Source: Chryseobacterium salipaludis
Lineage (GTDB): Bacteria; Bacteroidota; Bacteroidia; Flavobacteriales; Weeksellaceae
DNA: 64,000 nucleotides
Direction of reading: 5' to 3'
NCBI RefSeq assembly: GCF_022968825.1
Contig: NZ_JALHKS010000001.1
Span: 186,001 to 250,000 of the forward strand
The notes beneath the pieces are model-generated. The model was given only the letters and a program-made list of their open reading frames with translations. It did not search any database and had not been told where the DNA came from. The translations under genes and the position numbers were made by a program. Shown here piece by piece: positions 62,437 to 64,000 of the stretch (its first letter is position 1; each line of letters begins with the position of its first letter).

Positions 62437-62476
62437 ATCAGGATTCGTCCTGATCCTTTAAGTTTTTGTAAATTTG
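62437..62476 (+). promoter_or_regulatory. Promoter of the M23 gene with a palindrome over the -33 region
   Basis: TAAATTTG at 62469-62476 is the -7 element. A perfect 7-bp inverted repeat with TTCG spacer (ATCAGGA-TTCG-TCCTGAT, 62437-62454) lies 14 bp upstream, across the -33 zone. No T-run follows it. Operator or coincidental hairpin. Confidence 0.5.
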
Positions 62477-62509
62477 CACCGCTTTTTTTGAATTTAAAAT
62501 AGATCATTT

Positions 62510-63367
62510 ATGAAATACCTCTTAGCGCGATTAAAAAATTCCGTGGTCGTCATTGTGCTGCTTTCTGCAGTAATCATTGCACAGGGCCTGCTTATCGGAA
62601 AACTTTATGCGGAGAAAGACCATAAAAACTATGCAGTAAATTTAATTCCGGTGCAAACTGAGAAAGACAGTGTGGACTTTGCCGGAATGAAATCGAATTT
62701 AACGCTCATCGAACAGTCGGTTCAGCAACTCAACAATTTCCTTGCCGCGAAAAATGTTCCGGCGGTGCAACTTGAGAAGCTTTCCAAGGACAGTTTGCAG
62801 AATGCGGTCTACGTAGGCCGCCAAACCCGGCGCTACAGTCAGTATCTGGCGGAGCTGCAGCAAAAATTACAGTTTGTGCCACTTGGTATTCCGGCTGACG
62901 GATATATTTCTTCACAATTTGGAAAACGAACCAATCCGATCCCGACCAAAACGGTCTTACTGGCTTCTGTTGCAGCGAAAAACAAAGCGACAGCTTCCGA
63001 CAGTACTTCCACCGGCACAAAAGAACTGAACAATGTCCCGGCCGAAAAGGAACAGATTCAGTTTCACAAGGGACTTGATATTGCGGTTGCGCACGGTTCG
63101 CCAGTTCGCTGCGCGGCAGCAGGTCGTGTTATTTTTGCCGGCTTCAAAGGAGGCTATGGGAACTGCATCATTATTTCACACGGCAACGGTCTGGACACGT
63201 TATACGGCCATCTTTCTGAAATCAATGTAAAAACGAATGATGAAGTCACCGTAAATCAGGTGATTGCCAAATCCGGAAATACAGGACGTTCCACCGGTCC
63301 GCATCTGCATTATGAAGTGCACAAGAATAATAAACCGGTCAATCCGAAGTTATTTTTGAACCTATAA
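62510..63367 (+). CDS. M23 family metallopeptidase (LytM domain), inner-membrane anchored
   Basis: 285 residues. An N-terminal anchor helix (SVVVIVLLSAVIIAQGLLIG, about residues 12-31), then a coiled-coil stalk (LIEQSVQQLNNFLAAK, LAELQQKLQFVPLG). The LytM domain shows zinc ligands in FHKGLDIAV (H-x3-D) and TGPHLHYEV (HxH). GYISSQFGKRTNPI precedes it, as in M23 peptidases that cut peptidoglycan cross-links. All ligands are present, so it is probably active rather than an EnvC-like activator. A ~45-residue Ser/Thr/Lys-rich insert (TVLLASVAAKNK ... VPAEKEQ) lies between the two halves. Confidence 0.92.
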   Translation: MKYLLARLKNSVVVIVLLSAVIIAQGLLIGKLYAEKDHKNYAVNLIPVQTEKDSVDFAGMKSNLTLIEQSVQQLNNFLAAKNVPAVQLEKLSKDSLQNAVYVGRQTRRYSQYLAELQQKLQFVPLGIPADGYISSQFGKRTNPIPTKTVLLASVAAKNKATASDSTSTGTKELNNVPAEKEQIQFHKGLDIAVAHGSPVRCAAAGRVIFAGFKGGYGNCIIISHGNGLDTLYGHLSEINVKTNDEVTVNQVIAKSGNTGRSTGPHLHYEVHKNNKPVNPKLFLNL

Positions 63368-63370
63368 TAC

Positions 63371-63410
63371 AAAGCCGCTCCAGAGTATGAAGCGGCTTCT
63401 TATGTTTTGA
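63371..63410 (+). terminator. Probable terminator after the M23 gene
   Basis: AAGCCGCT / AGCGGCTT with an 11-nt loop, then CTTATGTTTT. The T-run is weak. Confidence 0.6.
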
Positions 63411-63468
63411 AGATATCAGCAAAGATCTTTTTAAGCAAAGAATGATTATCGTACAAAGATAGAACATC

Positions 63469-63771
63469 TTAGGCGAGAATAGAATTCTCCCGGAAAGAGA
63501 AAGAATCTTGTTCTTTCATATCGCCGATGCTAATTAAGCGTACATCGGGCGGAAGAATATGATCGCGGAGGTTTTGCAGAAAGACGCGGCTTCTTTTGCC
63601 GAATATGTCGGTATCAATTACGACTGCAGAAATATCTTCTGATTTACAGATATTGAAAATACTTTCGGTTTCTTTTGGTTTTATGATTTCAAACTGGCGA
63701 CGTTTAAAAAAACGGCGAATTTTAGATAACGGTTTGTTTTCGTGGTCGATAATAAGTACTTTGCTTTTCAT
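63469..63771 (-). CDS. Short receiver-like protein
   Basis: 100 residues from the ATG at 63771 (MKSKVLIIDHENKPL). The strand KVLIIDHEN and the later AVVIDTDIFGK resemble the first and third strands of a response-regulator receiver domain, with possible phospho-acceptor Asp in VVIDTD. It is short for a receiver (~120), and the usual second acidic residue and the C-terminal Lys are not evident. It may be degenerate or a regulator that works without phosphorylation. No DNA-binding domain. Possibly also a pseudo-receiver partner of an unseen kinase. Confidence 0.65.
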   Translation of the reverse strand: MKSKVLIIDHENKPLSKIRRFFKRRQFEIIKPKETESIFNICKSEDISAVVIDTDIFGKRSRVFLQNLRDHILPPDVRLISIGDMKEQDSFSFRENSILA

Positions 63772-64000
63772 TTCTTTTCCTTTCCGAGGCGGAATCCAAA
63801 AGCATGCCAGAAACAAACTGTCGCTATAATTACCTCAAGGTCAAACCCATGGATGATAAGATAAAATTTTGAAGGTGCAGAATGCAGTCCTAAGATGGCT
63901 ATTATTTCGAATCAGCAACCATATTGCTTTATTGCATACAAGTCGTAATTCTGCAAAATTAAAGAGTAAAGCAGAATGTTATATACCTTTCAAAACAACT
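63772..64000. other. 229 bp without a recognised gene
   Basis: Scanning both strands I see no convincing coding frame, RNA or terminator here. The strand composition is A/T-rich and it is probably the upstream region of the receiver-like gene or of a gene beyond the window. Confidence 0.5.

Noticed and set aside
1-64000. CRISPR arrays, insertion sequences, prophage or plasmid genes
   Set aside because: No spaced direct repeats, transposase motifs, integrases or phage structural genes were seen on either strand.

Overview
The window is a contiguous chromosomal stretch of a Bacteroidota bacterium, most likely family Weeksellaceae (Chryseobacterium/Kaistella-like). The evidence is as follows. 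Promoters repeatedly match the Bacteroidota consensus (-7 TAnnTTTG, sometimes with a -33 TTG), and Shine-Dalgarno sequences are weak. There are type IX secretion (T9SS) cargo proteins with type A and type B C-terminal signals, and TonB-dependent receptors. The gene set is typical of flavobacteria: fused ketoacid dehydrogenase E1, lysine 6-transaminase with ALDH7, DUF2911, DUF3667, DUF1684 and mqo. Nothing looks phage- or plasmid-derived, and there is no insertion sequence, CRISPR array or rRNA. Coding density is high and no gene-free stretch exceeds about 300 bp.

Layout. 1-5.9 kb (minus): a partial S9 peptidase, lpdA, a fused E1 alpha/beta, and a small DUF2007-like gene. 6-9 kb (minus): the lysine catabolic pair ALDH7 and Lat. 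9-12 kb: small stress or surface genes, including a fasciclin gene without a signal peptide, head-to-head with a fragment of an anti-sigma factor gene. 12.2-17.6 kb (minus): the pyrimidine operon pyrB-carA-carB behind a leader with an apparent pyrBI-style attenuator. 17.8-25.3 kb (plus): acs followed by a tightly packed lipid/polyketide cluster of FAD oxidoreductase, methyltransferase, type III PKS, enoyl-ACP reductase-like SDR, FabZ-like dehydratase, FabF-like synthase and ACP. 25.4-27.6 kb: a FSA-type transaldolase, nitroreductase with OhrR-like regulator, and tRNA-Arg. 27.6-36.2 kb (minus): a possible outer-membrane unit of T9SS type B protein, 987-residue TPR protein and plugless beta-barrel. 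36.2-45.5 kb: amino-acid permease with Mpo1-like protein, a lipoprotein, a stomatin-like protein, dgt (with an apparent N-terminal frameshift), T9SS type A protein and gcvP. 45.6-53.5 kb: an unannotated 50-residue Cys/Lys-rich protein, tail-anchored J protein, three SRPBCC proteins, YeiH transporter with LysR regulator, tpx, and a thioredoxin/TonB receptor pair. 53.6-64 kb: DedA, prfB, DUF3667, mtaB, a 51-residue membrane protein, DUF1684 lipoprotein, mqo, gpsA, M23 peptidase and a short receiver-like protein.

The most interesting system is the type III PKS cluster. It carries its own partial type II fatty-acid synthase set next to tailoring genes that resemble the logic of phenolic-lipid (srsABC-type) pathways. 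I know of no characterised product for this arrangement. Second is the candidate UTP-sensing attenuator in front of pyrB. The remaining findings are small genes, a rearrangement scar, an apparent frameshift in dgt, and promoters that sit so close to the start codon that the mRNAs should be leaderless. All assignments come from reading motifs by eye; no database search was run.
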